DNA from: Candidatus Hydrogenedentota bacterium
GTDB taxonomy: Bacteria > Hydrogenedentota > Hydrogenedentia > Hydrogenedentales > JAJRTN01
DNA length: 54,019 bases
Assembly: GCA_024278275.1 (NCBI GenBank)
Contig: JAJRTN010000182.1
Span: forward strand, 1 to 54,019
Direction: 5' to 3'
The notes beneath the pieces were generated by a model. That model saw only the letters and a list, made by a program, of their open reading frames with translations. It was not told the origin of the DNA and searched no databases. The translations under genes were made by a program, and so were the position numbers. Of this stretch, positions 1 through 8,626 are shown one piece after another. Within the stretch, counting starts at the first letter, position 1; every line of letters begins with the position of its first letter.

Positions 1-117
1 GGCAGATACCGAAGGCTCTCAAAGGACTATGAGCAATTGACCGAGAACAGCGAAGCCATGGTGCTCATCGCCATGATAAACCTCATGAGCAAAAGGTTAC
101 CCCTCCCAAAGGCATAG
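1..117 (+). pseudogene. C-terminal end of an IS5-type DDE transposase (cut by window edge)
   Basis: Reading from base 1 in frame 1 gives 38 residues and then a TAG stop at 115-117. The peptide contains RRLSKDYEQLTENSEAM followed by an IAMINLM-like helix and ends in KRLPLPKA. The arrangement KDYE..L...SEAM(I/V).IAM is typical of the extreme C-terminus of IS5-group transposases, where the Glu belongs to the DDE catalytic triad region. The rest of the gene lies outside the window, so whether it is intact cannot be judged. Just after the stop, the sequence GGGCCTTTGCAAACACC (117-133) looks like the inner side of an IS5-type terminal inverted repeat. The assignment rests on recognition of a short C-terminal motif. 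Confidence 0.7.
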
Positions 118-140
118 GGCCTTTGCAAACACCCTCTAAG
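117..140. mobile_element. Probable right end of the IS element
   Basis: Immediately after the transposase stop codon the bases GGGCCTTTGCAAACACCCTCT resemble a terminal inverted repeat of the IS5 group, several of which have a CTTTGCAAA-like tip. The matching left end is outside the window, so the exact boundary and any target-site duplication cannot be fixed. From 141 to 471 I see no gene. The stretch 232-260 contains three close copies of GTCCAT, a low-complexity pattern. Confidence 0.4.
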
Positions 141-471
141 AAACGGCGTGGCGTGGTAAGTCATTGACACTATGGACCTCATGGATAATATAGGCTTCGA
201 CCCTCTGGGTGAGTTCTCCTTGTGTCCGTGTCGTCCATAAAGTCCATGCTGTCCATAGTTTGAAGAAGATACCACTGTGCCAACTGCCGTTTTTAGGTTA
301 AATCGTTTACTGAATACACGATAGCGTACCTCAACACGGAGATCCCTTCCTAGTGCAGCAGTGCGCGTTTCCGTGGTATCAGCAGATCTGCACCCCTTGA
401 CGATTCGACGCGGTGGAATTGGACGAATAGATGAAGGCCAGCAAGTCGGCTTCATTCGAGGACAAGTAAGT

Positions 472-1500
472 ATGAAAAAAGAACGAGAAATGAGACGACT
501 ATTCGAGGCGATTGCACGACTTTCCGCAGACGATGGTTTCACTCGCTTCCAGAATGAATCGAGCCACGATTTCTATCAGGCGTTGGGGCAGGGGTATTCC
601 TGCAATGACAACGAGGTCGCTCTCGTTCAGAGGTTAGTCGATGCTGCGAACGGAAAACTGTATGGCCCTATTCAGCTGCATGCCAACATGCTTCATGGCT
701 CGCGTTCTTACGTCGAATTCAACTACATGGACAAGCCCGTCACCAAAGAACTCGGCGACATGGCAATTATCAGCATTGTCACGAAGGGTTCCGAGCGCCT
801 CTTTCAAAGGCTGTGTATCATTCAGAACAAGAAAACGAACGGCAAGAGTTGGTCGATAGACCAGGAGCAACTTTTCCTACTAAAGAACTTCCCACCGTTC
901 AGCGGCAATAAAGGAATCTTCAAACACTGTCGCGATGTGCTCTTTCGCAATTCCAGCGGCTGCCTCGGTGCCTTCGGCCTGATGAATTCGCCGGGCGAAA
1001 TGCTCTTTGCATCAGCGCCCTTGGTTGCAGAACTCCAGTGCGGCAAGAAATCACTTTCTATGTCCGACATCAGCATCCCAATGGATTTGCTGAACGAATC
1101 CCGAAATTGCAGTGCGGTACACTTCCCGTTTCTCCCCGGCATGCATCGCATGCACCCGGAAGAGTGGTTTTGCTTCCTCGAAGACATCGCTCATAACTTC
1201 GGGGCGCTGTTTGGGGGGGCGGGCATTTTCGGAACTCGTTTCTTAGGCGCCTGTCGGTTCTCACGAGATGTCCATGATTGGACCCGGAATTGGACGCAAC
1301 TCAACGTGGGGGAAATTACCTATGCGTATGACACCGTGACCAACGCTCCGGTCGATGCTTTTGCCAACGCCCTGATGCAGAGTGCTGGATTTGCGGATGT
1401 GTTTGACATTCCTCCCAGCAATCAATTTGCGGAAATGCACTTCGAGCACCAGATGGCTGTGTTCGCTATGCGATTTGACGTTTCCGATTTCGAAGGATGA
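472..1500 (+). CDS. Protein of unknown function, 342 aa
   Basis: I do not recognise this family. The ATG at 472 is preferred because GAGGA lies at 458-462, nine bases upstream. An in-frame GTG at 361 would add 37 residues with no better ribosome binding site. No signal peptide or clear membrane segment is visible, so it is probably cytoplasmic. Composition is mixed, with several Cys, Phe and His residues. A central stretch reads LLKNFPPFSGNKGIF and is followed by RNSSGCLGAFGLMNSPGEM, which looks like a folded globular core. The gene sits between an IS remnant and GC-rich housekeeping genes and is itself less GC-rich, which suggests acquisition by transfer. Confidence 0.6.
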   Translation: MKKEREMRRLFEAIARLSADDGFTRFQNESSHDFYQALGQGYSCNDNEVALVQRLVDAANGKLYGPIQLHANMLHGSRSYVEFNYMDKPVTKELGDMAIISIVTKGSERLFQRLCIIQNKKTNGKSWSIDQEQLFLLKNFPPFSGNKGIFKHCRDVLFRNSSGCLGAFGLMNSPGEMLFASAPLVAELQCGKKSLSMSDISIPMDLLNESRNCSAVHFPFLPGMHRMHPEEWFCFLEDIAHNFGALFGGAGIFGTRFLGACRFSRDVHDWTRNWTQLNVGEITYAYDTVTNAPVDAFANALMQSAGFADVFDIPPSNQFAEMHFEHQMAVFAMRFDVSDFEG

Positions 1501-1754
1501 TAGGCGATTATGGATTTCTCAAATCCTTTGGTTCAGCCCTGGAAAGAACACTTGAAGCTCGACAGATAAAGTGTGAAACACCGCAGATGACACTTTGTTT
1601 GTAGCGTTCGAAGGACGAAGCGGCGAAGATGAAGGGTTGAGTGCGGCAGATGATGTTTGGAATGACCCGTATCAATCGTGAAACATGGCAAACAAAGTGT
1701 GAAATGTGGCCTCGAGCAAACGGCAACCCATTGAATGGATGGCTTAGCGTGCAA

Positions 1755-1784
1755 TTGACAGAGCATTCAAACGCGTGATATACA
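1755..1784 (+). promoter_or_regulatory. Sigma-70-type promoter upstream of the 96-aa membrane protein
   Basis: A consensus -35 TTGACA (1755-1760) is followed after 18 bases by TATACA (1779-1784). The predicted start of transcription is near 1791, about 67 bases before the ATG at 1858. The only gene that fits downstream is the small membrane protein. Confidence 0.5.
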
Positions 1785-1800
1785 GGCAGAAACGAAGAAG

Positions 1801-1819
1801 CCCGCATCCTATCTGCGGG
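1801..1819 (+). other. Short hairpin in the leader of the small membrane protein gene
   Basis: CCCGCA (1801-1806) pairs with TGCGGG (1814-1819) around a 7-base loop. It lies just downstream of the predicted promoter start and 25 bases before the ribosome binding site. No T-run follows, so it is more likely a leader structure than an intrinsic terminator. The rest of 1501-1754 shows no gene, only degenerate repeats of a TTTCACACTTTGT-like word on the minus strand. Confidence 0.3.
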
Positions 1820-1857
1820 TCCATCTAATCGTTCTTGAAAATTGGAAGGATTGAAGA

Positions 1858-2148
1858 ATGAAGCTCGTGGCAATCATATTAAACGTCTTCCTACTCATCT
1901 TAGTGGGAGTCTTTGTCGCCACGGCGATCATGGACCGCACCGCTGGGTACTTCGCCGGCTTCGTCGCTTTCTTGATCTTAGGTACGCCGCCAATTTTCAC
2001 AATCCTGACGCTCTATCTGTCCAAGTCCAAGTCAGAGTCAGAGTCATGGCTCACGCTATATTTCAGGCGCAAGGCCGCAGAGGAGCGGAAGCGCATTGCC
2101 CAAATCGAAGGCAATGGAGATTCCCAACAACCACTTGAGCGCAACTAA
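1858..2148 (+). CDS. Small two-span membrane protein, 96 aa, unknown function
   Basis: The start is supported by GGAAGGA at 1844-1850, seven bases before the ATG. Residues 4-24 (IILNVFLLILVGVFVA core) and about 28-52 are strongly hydrophobic and should form two membrane helices. The C-terminal 40 residues are charged, beginning with a Ser/Lys/Glu run and continuing as RRKAAEERKR, so they probably lie in the cytoplasm. I do not recognise a family. It lies in the same AT-richer stretch as the preceding gene and has its own predicted promoter. From 2149 to 2458 I see no convincing gene. Confidence 0.55.
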   Translation: MKLVAIILNVFLLILVGVFVATAIMDRTAGYFAGFVAFLILGTPPIFTILTLYLSKSKSESESWLTLYFRRKAAEERKRIAQIEGNGDSQQPLERN

Positions 2149-2469
2149 TCCCAAAACAAACATATCCTCTCCGCCAATCTGAGATGGGACGTCTCGGGTT
2201 GCTTGTGGGCATCAACAATGCCCTCTAAGTTGTTCTGTAAAACAGTTTCTCCCTTTTCCGGTCAGTTTCGGGACGCCATGTCTGCAGTTTTGCACACAGC
2301 ATGGCCCCGGCAGAATGTGGATACGCTGACACGGGAAGACCGACAGGTACGCATTCCCACGGTACGCGTGGAAACGTAAGAGGCGAGCCCCCAAGGCTGG
2401 TATTCCGGGAAGGCCCATTGGCGGCGGCGCCCCCCGTTTGGGGTACACTGACCCTCACGGAGGGATGGG

Positions 2470-3264
2470 TTGGATTTTGTCGTTCACATGGCCGCCATGG
2501 TGGTCCTGGGTATGGGCGTAGGCCTCTTCAGCGCCGCCCTGGGCCTTGGCGGCGGGCTGATCATGGTGCCCGCCTTTCTCACCTTCGTGGACGGCATGGA
2601 CGCGCACACGGCGAAGGGCACGAGCCTCTTCATCATCTTTTTCGTGGCGCTGCTCAATACGTGGCGTCTTCACCGTGAGGATGGGCGCTATCCCTGGCGG
2701 CAGGCGCTTTCCCTGGCCCTGGGTGCCATTGCGGGCGGCTTTCTCGGCGCCTGGACCACGAGCCTGCTCCCCGAACGCGCCGTGCTTTGGGTGTTCATGG
2801 TCTTTCTCGGCGTGGTGGCCGCGCGCACCTTCTTCCTCGAAACGCCCACGGTCCAGGAAGGACAGGAGCGGCGGCACCTCCTGGTCCCGTTGGGAATCGG
2901 CCTCTTCGCGGCGGCCTTCGGCGGGGCCACGGGCACCGGCGGCGGGGCTTTGCTCATCCCCCTGGTATTGATGACCGGCATCACCACCAACCGCCGGGTG
3001 GCCGGCCTGTCCAACATGGTCATGGTGGCCACCAGCGCCGCGGGATCCCTGGCACACGTGACGGCCGCGGCGACCTTCGACCGCCCGTGGACCGTGGGGG
3101 CCGTCTACCTGCCCCTTGTTCCGCTGGTCTTTCTGGGCGCGCAACTCGCCTCGCCCTGGGGGAAAGGGATTAACCGGGTGTTGACCCTCCCCAAACGACG
3201 ATTCGCCATGGGGTGCTTCCTGCTTATCGTGGGGGCCCGGATTCTGCACCGTTTGCTATCCTGA
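2470..3264 (+). CDS. TauE/SafE-family sulfite/organosulfur-type exporter
   Basis: This is a 264-aa polytopic membrane protein of the TauE/SafE (formerly DUF81) family, whose members export sulfite, sulfoacetate or related anions. Two glycine-rich repeats mark the family: GLGGGLIMVPAFL near residue 27 and GATGTGGGALLIPLVL near residue 155, matching its two-half architecture. About eight hydrophobic segments are visible. The TTG start is chosen because GGAGGG (2459-2464) lies five bases upstream; ATG codons at 2488 and 2497 are later alternatives. The substrate cannot be read from sequence, though the wider window carries sulfatases, cysK and metY. It is monocistronic here, followed by an AT-rich gap. 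Confidence 0.85.
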   Translation: MDFVVHMAAMVVLGMGVGLFSAALGLGGGLIMVPAFLTFVDGMDAHTAKGTSLFIIFFVALLNTWRLHREDGRYPWRQALSLALGAIAGGFLGAWTTSLLPERAVLWVFMVFLGVVAARTFFLETPTVQEGQERRHLLVPLGIGLFAAAFGGATGTGGGALLIPLVLMTGITTNRRVAGLSNMVMVATSAAGSLAHVTAAATFDRPWTVGAVYLPLVPLVFLGAQLASPWGKGINRVLTLPKRRFAMGCFLLIVGARILHRLLS

Positions 3265-3441
3265 TCGTTTGATAAAAAACAATAAAAGACATAAAAATCG
3301 TAAAACCCTTTTATATTGAGGTGAAAATATATTTTACGTGGTATAATGTATCGCTATTCATGGAATACGAGGAGGAAGTATCAAAACCAACGAGCCAACC
3401 CCATATATAGATATTTTCCTAGGGATAACCCCAATACTTGG

Positions 3442-3470
3442 TTGCATATATGGGCTTGCTCTGCTATGAT
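3442..3470 (+). promoter_or_regulatory. Extended -10 promoter upstream of ftsK
   Basis: TTGCAT (3442-3447), a 17-base spacer and TATGAT (3465-3470) form a good sigma-70-type promoter, with TG one base before the -10 hexamer. It lies in a 400-base gap (3265-3672) that is AT-rich at its left end. A second candidate -10, TATAAT at 3342-3347, has a poorly spaced TTGAGG at 3316. Downstream, CACAAC and GTTGTG (about 3582-3600) can form a small hairpin in the leader. A 108-codon frame through this gap is not believable as protein. Confidence 0.45.
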
Positions 3471-3672
3471 GCCATGGCATGAGGTCTCACGTAAAGGTAT
3501 ATTGGATAATCGGAAAGCCTGTTACCCGCCCCTTGTGGGCCGCGTAGACCCCCGTATTTCGTATACTACAGCACGGAGAACCACAACATACGGGGTTGTG
3601 TCGTGGCCGCACCGAAAATCGTCTTTTTCGCGAAGGGCTTTCGCGTCAAGAAGGCTCCAGGAGCTGCGATAA

Positions 3673-6237
3673 GTGAGCATAACTGGTAAAATGGACGCGG
3701 ATCGGAAGTGCGAGATTGCCGGCGTTCTCTTGCTTGGCCTGACGGTATTGCTCGGGGTGGCGCTCCTTTTTGATGGTCATGTAGGCCCGCGGACCTTCGA
3801 GGGAATGAGCGAAGGCCCCAACCTGTTGGGCACGCCGGGGGCCTTTGTGGCGGGCGCGCTTGATTTGGCCGTGGGCGAGGGGGGCCATGCGGTCTACGCG
3901 ATTACGCTCATTTGGTCCCTCATGCTCTTCAGCCACCGCCGTCTGGACCGCTTTCTTACGCGCCTGGTGGGCCTGTTTGTCGTCACCTTCGCGGCGGCGG
4001 GCCTGGCCCAGGTCAACAGCCCGGATGGGGCGGCGTTGTTCCGGGGTGGCGCGGTGGGCGCTTTCGTGTCCGAAGGGCTCCTGGTGAAGTACTTTGGCGT
4101 GATCGGCGCGAACGTGGTCGCCGTCACGGTGGGTGTTGTGGGCATTCTTCTCGCCACCGATTTTCTTTTCATCCATATTCTGTCGGTGTTGCACCGAGGT
4201 TTCATTCATCTCATCCGGGGCAACCTGGCGTTATACGACGGGGTGCGTGAACTGTACCGGCGCCACAGGGCGCAAGTGGCGGAACGGGCGCGGCGGCAAC
4301 ATGAGCGGCCGGAAAGCGGGGCAAAACCCGCGCGTAACCGCCGGGAAACGCCGGCGATCCAGACGGAGCTGGCGCTGGAGACCGATCCGGCGCCCGTGCC
4401 GTCAAGCGAGAAAAGCGAGGAGGTCATGGAGACCGGGGAAGCCGGGCCGGCCGAGGAAAAAACGCCCTTGGACCGGATTCGGGTCAACACGACCGCCCCG
4501 CCTGTCCCGGAGGAGGAGAGCGAGGAAGATTTACCCTTCGAGGCGGTACCGGAGATTGAGGAAGCGACTTCCCGTGAACACGAGCCAATCCCCGTCGCCG
4601 TCGTGGATCTTGACACGACGGAGGAAGCCCCTGCCGCTTCCGAAGCCGTGGATGAAGCGGTGGAAGCGACCGCGGCTCCGCCGGCGCCCAAGCCCAGGCG
4701 CCGTCCGCCGCGTCCGCGGCGCAAGAACCTGGAAATCGAGGAGCTTCCCGCAGATTACCAGTATCCCCGGTTCTTCACCAAGCCCTCCATTTCGCTCTAC
4801 GACGAACCGGAAATCCGGGTCATCGACAATTTGGCGGACCAGCTCCGTGCAACGGGGGCGCAGCTCGAAGAGACCTTGGGGACCTTTGGCATCGAAGCCC
4901 GGGTCACCGACGTGACACGCGGTCCGACCATTACCCGCTTCGAGTTGGAACCGGCCCCCGGGGTGAAGGTGAGCCGCTTCCTGTCGCTGGCCGACGACAT
5001 CGCCCTGGCGCTCAAGGCCCACCGGGTACGGGTCGAAGCGCCCATTCCCGGCAAGGGACGCGTGGGCATCGAGGTGCCGAACACGGACCGGGATCCGGTG
5101 CTGATCCGTGAGCTCCTGGAAAGCCCAAACTTCAACCGGGGCAAGGCCAGGCTGAACCTGGCGCTGGGCAAAGATATCGCGGGTGGCGTTATGGTGGCCG
5201 ACCTGGCAACCATGCCGCACCTGCTGGTGGCGGGCGCCACGGGCGCGGGCAAAACGGTATGCGTGAAGTCCCTGCTGGCCAGTCTCCTGCAGATGCACAC
5301 GCCGGACGACCTGCAGATCATTCTCATCGACCCGAAAATGGTTGAACTGAGTATTTTCAACGATATCCCCCACCTCATCACCCCCGTGGTAACCGACCCG
5401 CGCAAGGCCTCGGTGGCGCTCAGTTGGCTCATCTCGGAAATGGAAGCCCGCTACAAGCTTTTCAGCGATCTCCGGGTCCGTAATATCGAGGTCTACAACG
5501 AAAGCGTGGATAACGGCGAAATCGAGATGGAAGGCGAGGAGGAAGGCGCCGAGACCCAGTCCGTCTCGGTGATCCGAAAGCTCCCCTATATCGTCTGCAT
5601 CATCGACGAACTGGCGGACCTCATGATGCTGGCCCGCTCCGAGGTGGAGGATTCCATTGCCCGGCTGGCGCAATTGGCGCGGGCGGTGGGGATCCATCTC
5701 ATTATCGCCACCCAGCGCCCCTCCGTGGACGTGCTGACGGGGGTTATCAAGGCCAATTTCCCGGCGCGAATCTCCTTTCAGGTCTCTTCCCGGGTGGATT
5801 CGCGGTGTATTCTGGACGAAATCGGCGCGGAACGCCTCATCGGGATGGGCGACATGCTCTACCTTCCCGCCGGCCAATCCAAGCCCACCCGTATCCAGGG
5901 CGCTTTCGTGAGCGACGAGGAAATGTTCGCGCTCATCGCCTACTTGAAGTCCCAGGCGCCTCCGCAATACAAGGACGAGATCGAAAACTTCGGCAAGGAT
6001 AAGACCGCCTTGCAGGAAGCCGACGACGAAGCGGATCCGCTTTTGGACGAGGCGGTGCAGGTCGTGTTGGATACAGGACAGGCCTCCATTTCCATGGTGC
6101 AACGGCGCCTCCGGGTAGGGTACACTAGGGCGGCCCGTCTCATCGACATGATGGAAAAAAGAGGGATCGTGGGACCGCACACCGGCAGTAAAGCGAGGGA
6201 AATCCTCGTCAGCACGCCGGACGAGGTGCAGACATGA
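3673..6237 (+). CDS. ftsK: DNA translocase FtsK/SpoIIIE
   Basis: This is an 854-aa hexameric ATPase that pumps double-stranded DNA through the division septum and helps resolve chromosome dimers. Four hydrophobic segments lie in residues 14-170. A charged, Pro/Glu/Ala-rich linker follows (about 180-350), then the motor. Walker A is GATGAGKT at 521-528 and Walker B is IIDELAD near 643-649. The last 70 or so residues form the winged-helix gamma domain (about 785-850), which reads DNA orientation sequences, with VQRRLRVGYTRAARLIDMM visible. AGGAG at 3658-3662 favours the GTG at 3673; an ATG at 3691 is possible. The gene overlaps the next by four bases (ATGA), indicating translational coupling. 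Confidence 0.95.
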   Translation: MSITGKMDADRKCEIAGVLLLGLTVLLGVALLFDGHVGPRTFEGMSEGPNLLGTPGAFVAGALDLAVGEGGHAVYAITLIWSLMLFSHRRLDRFLTRLVGLFVVTFAAAGLAQVNSPDGAALFRGGAVGAFVSEGLLVKYFGVIGANVVAVTVGVVGILLATDFLFIHILSVLHRGFIHLIRGNLALYDGVRELYRRHRAQVAERARRQHERPESGAKPARNRRETPAIQTELALETDPAPVPSSEKSEEVMETGEAGPAEEKTPLDRIRVNTTAPPVPEEESEEDLPFEAVPEIEEATSREHEPIPVAVVDLDTTEEAPAASEAVDEAVEATAAPPAPKPRRRPPRPRRKNLEIEELPADYQYPRFFTKPSISLYDEPEIRVIDNLADQLRATGAQLEETLGTFGIEARVTDVTRGPTITRFELEPAPGVKVSRFLSLADDIALALKAHRVRVEAPIPGKGRVGIEVPNTDRDPVLIRELLESPNFNRGKARLNLALGKDIAGGVMVADLATMPHLLVAGATGAGKTVCVKSLLASLLQMHTPDDLQIILIDPKMVELSIFNDIPHLITPVVTDPRKASVALSWLISEMEARYKLFSDLRVRNIEVYNESVDNGEIEMEGEEEGAETQSVSVIRKLPYIVCIIDELADLMMLARSEVEDSIARLAQLARAVGIHLIIATQRPSVDVLTGVIKANFPARISFQVSSRVDSRCILDEIGAERLIGMGDMLYLPAGQSKPTRIQGAFVSDEEMFALIAYLKSQAPPQYKDEIENFGKDKTALQEADDEADPLLDEAVQVVLDTGQASISMVQRRLRVGYTRAARLIDMMEKRGIVGPHTGSKAREILVSTPDEVQT

Positions 6238-6710
6238 CAAGCCAGCCGACATTTCCGGGAACCCTGCTGCGCGAAAAGCGCGAAGCCCTCGGCTGTTCGT
6301 TGCCGGACCTGTACGAACATATCCACGTGCCGGCCCAATATATCGATGCGCTGGAATCCGGTCGCCTTCATGATCTTCCCAGCCCCACCTATGTCCTCGG
6401 CTACATCAATACCTATTGTGAGTTCCTGGGGCTTGACGCCCGTCCGTTTGTCGAACGCTACCGCGCCTGCACGCGGCCCGGTGAGCCCCCCGTGCGGCAC
6501 CGGACCGTCCCGGTAATCCGTATCCCGGGGCAACGGCCGGCCTGGCTCGACAGCGCCATTACATGGGGTGCCATCTGCGCCATTCTGTGTTTGGGGTGGT
6601 TCGCGTACAGCGTGGTGGTGAAGCCCATGGCGGAACCCCCGGCGACACCCCTTGAAGCAGGCACCATCGAAGCCGCGCCCGCCACCCATTTCGACGAATT
6701 GGGGTTGTAG
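6234..6710 (+). CDS. RodZ-like helix-turn-helix membrane protein
   Basis: The 158-aa protein has an N-terminal HTH domain of the RodZ/HTH_25 type (residues about 8-72), starting LLREKREALGCSLPDLYEHI and containing YIDALESGRLHDLP. A basic linker and one membrane helix follow (about 103-125, with WGAICAILCLGWFAYSVVV). RodZ ties the MreB cytoskeleton to the cell-wall elongation machinery. This copy ends about 30 residues after the membrane helix and lacks the periplasmic beta domain of enteric RodZ. Its start codon overlaps the ftsK stop, so the two are expected to be co-translated. It could also be a reduced membrane-anchored regulator. Confidence 0.75.
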   Translation: MTSQPTFPGTLLREKREALGCSLPDLYEHIHVPAQYIDALESGRLHDLPSPTYVLGYINTYCEFLGLDARPFVERYRACTRPGEPPVRHRTVPVIRIPGQRPAWLDSAITWGAICAILCLGWFAYSVVVKPMAEPPATPLEAGTIEAAPATHFDELGL

Positions 6711-6820
6711 GAGCCCCCCCTCCCGTCCATTGTTTCCCGCCCCCCATTGACTCCCCGCGAAACGCTGTGCTGTAATGCCCTGGTTTTTCGGGAACCCCGG
6801 CACACTTGGGAGGCAGGCAT

Positions 6821-7576
6821 ATGCCATGGCGGACGGAGCGGGATCTTGCGGAGGCAGCGGCGCGTCATGCGGGCGAAAAGCTGCGCGAATGGTTTCACCA
6901 GGACAAGACGGTGCTGAGCAGCGAGGGCCGTGACATCAAGCTCCAGGCGGACCGGGACGCCGAGGCCGCCATCCTGGGGGTGCTCGCGGAAAGCAGTCAT
7001 CCCGTGCTAGCGGAGGAAAGTGGCGAACATGGCGTGGTCGATGGCGGCGCGCCGTTCTGGGTCGTGGATCCGCTGGATGGCACGCTCAATTTCAGTCGCG
7101 CCATCCCCCTGTGCTGCGTGTCCATCGCCCTGTGCGTGGGCACGGAACCGGTGGTGGGGGTCATTTATGATTTCAACAGGGACGAGCTTTTCTCGGCGGC
7201 GTCCGGTGAAGGCGCGTGGTTAAACGGCCAGGCCATGAGGGTGTCCGGTATCGATGATCCCGCCAAGGGCGTTCTCGTCACGGGCATTCCGACTTTCCGA
7301 AACATTGACGACGCCTCGATGCGGGGTTTTCTCGACGAGATCCGGCGGTTCAAGAAGGTGCGCATGTTTGGAAGTGCCGCGTTGATGCTGGCCAACGTGG
7401 CCTGCGGCCGTGTGGATGCTTATGCCGAGGACGACATCATGCTGTGGGACGTGGCGGCCGGGGTGGCGCTGGTAAAGGCGGCCGGCGGCTACGTTGACGT
7501 GCGTCCTTCAAAAGACTTGAGATGGGGTCGTTATGTTCGCTGTGCATCCCACGGGCGTATCTGGAAGACCACCTGA
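6821..7576 (+). CDS. Inositol monophosphatase family phosphatase (CysQ/SuhB-like)
   Basis: This 251-aa enzyme belongs to the Mg-dependent, Li-sensitive phosphatase family that includes SuhB, CysQ (3'-phosphoadenosine 5'-phosphate phosphatase) and HisN-type phosphatases. The metal-binding motif DPLDGT is at residues 83-88, preceded by the LAEESGEHG loop that supplies a Glu. The second motif WDVAAG is at 209-214. The ATG at 6821 is chosen because GGGAGG (6808-6813) sits seven bases upstream, while a TTG at 6806 would overlap that site. The true substrate is not decidable from sequence. A role in PAP turnover would fit the sulfur genes elsewhere in the window. Confidence 0.85.
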   Translation: MPWRTERDLAEAAARHAGEKLREWFHQDKTVLSSEGRDIKLQADRDAEAAILGVLAESSHPVLAEESGEHGVVDGGAPFWVVDPLDGTLNFSRAIPLCCVSIALCVGTEPVVGVIYDFNRDELFSAASGEGAWLNGQAMRVSGIDDPAKGVLVTGIPTFRNIDDASMRGFLDEIRRFKKVRMFGSAALMLANVACGRVDAYAEDDIMLWDVAAGVALVKAAGGYVDVRPSKDLRWGRYVRCASHGRIWKTT

Positions 7577-7633
7577 GCCTGTTATGGGTACGTATATGCC
7601 ATGGCCATGTTTCACGGCGCCCCCCGGAAATGC

Positions 7634-7662
7634 TGGAAAAAAACGCCCTTCCGTAATACAAT
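7634..7662 (+). promoter_or_regulatory. Promoter of the ppk2-adk pair
   Basis: TGGAAA (7634-7639), a 17-base spacer and TACAAT (7657-7662) match four and five positions of the sigma-70 consensus. The predicted start near 7669 gives a leader of about 35 bases to the ATG at 7704. Confidence 0.4.
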
Positions 7663-7703
7663 AGGCGGCGGTGCCTGAAACCGCATCGGGAAGGTTGGAC
7701 GTC

Positions 7704-8576
7704 ATGGGGAAAAAACGGGACAAGAATAAAAAGGCGAAGCGCAAGGACGCGTGCCAGCATGATCCGGTTGCGCCCGGTGCGGACGGGGATGCTGAAGGCA
7801 AGATTCCCAAGAAATTCTACGAAGCCGAATTGCGCCGGTTGCAGATCGAATTGGTCAAGATGCAGCAGTGGATCAAGGCACGGCAATTCAAGGTGCTCGT
7901 GATTTTTGAAGGACGCGATGCCGCGGGCAAGGGCGGCGTCATCAAGCGCATCACCCAGTGTCTCAATCCAAGAATCTGCCGTGTCGCGGCCCTTCCCCAG
8001 CCGACGGAGCGCGAGAAAACGCAATGGTATTTCCAGCGCTACGTGGCGCATCTTCCCGCAGGCGGTGAAATGGTCCTGTTCGACCGAAGCTGGTACAACC
8101 GTGCGGGGGTGGAACGGGTCATGGAGTTCTGCACGGAGGAGGAGTACCGCGAGTTTCTTCGGTCCTGTCCCGAGTTTGAGCGCATGATTATCCGCTCGGG
8201 AATCACCCTCATCAAGTACTGGTTCTCCGTGAGTGATGAAGAGCAGGAACGACGCTTCCAGGCGCGCCTGGAAGATCCGACCAAGCGATGGAAACTGAGC
8301 CCCATGGACCTCAAGTCCCGCGACCGATGGGTCGAGTACTCGAAGGCCAAGGACGAAATGTTCGCCCACACCGACACCAAGCAAGCCCCCTGGTACGTGG
8401 TCGAGGCGGACAGCAAGCGCCGCGCGCGGCTCAACTGCATCGCCCATTTACTCTCCATGGTGCCCTATACGGATTTGACCCCCGAGCCCATCAGGCTGTC
8501 CCCCCGGCCGCCCCAACACGAAGGCTATGTACGCCCGCCCATTACGGACCAGACTTTCGTGCCCAACGTTTACTGA
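7704..8576 (+). CDS. ppk2: Polyphosphate kinase 2 (PPK2, Pseudomonas-type)
   Basis: The 290-aa protein uses polyphosphate to phosphorylate nucleotides, or the reverse. The P-loop FEGRDAAGKGG begins at residue 68 and the Walker B region FDRSWYNRAGVERV at about 126. The long conserved stretch around KYWFSVSDEEQERRF and WKLSPMDLKSR matches the class usually tied to ADP/ATP interconversion. The N-terminus is a Lys-rich tail. GGAAGG at 7689-7694 supports the ATG at 7704; an in-frame GTG at 7671 is less likely. The next gene encodes adenylate kinase 50 bases downstream. Together the two could regenerate ATP from AMP or ADP at the expense of polyphosphate. Confidence 0.92.
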   Translation: MGKKRDKNKKAKRKDACQHDPVAPGADGDAEGKIPKKFYEAELRRLQIELVKMQQWIKARQFKVLVIFEGRDAAGKGGVIKRITQCLNPRICRVAALPQPTEREKTQWYFQRYVAHLPAGGEMVLFDRSWYNRAGVERVMEFCTEEEYREFLRSCPEFERMIIRSGITLIKYWFSVSDEEQERRFQARLEDPTKRWKLSPMDLKSRDRWVEYSKAKDEMFAHTDTKQAPWYVVEADSKRRARLNCIAHLLSMVPYTDLTPEPIRLSPRPPQHEGYVRPPITDQTFVPNVY

Positions 8577-8626
8577 GCCGCCACGGTATCGACCGGCCGT
8601 TGGCACAAGCAACAGGAGGACGCCCC

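Noticed and set aside
3346-3672. 108-codon frame before ftsK
   Set aside because: Composition unlike protein from this genome, no ribosome binding site, and it runs through the predicted promoter.
8288-8626. N-terminal extension of adenylate kinase
   Set aside because: It overlaps ppk2 and has no resemblance to adenylate kinases; AGGAGGA in front of 8627 marks the start.
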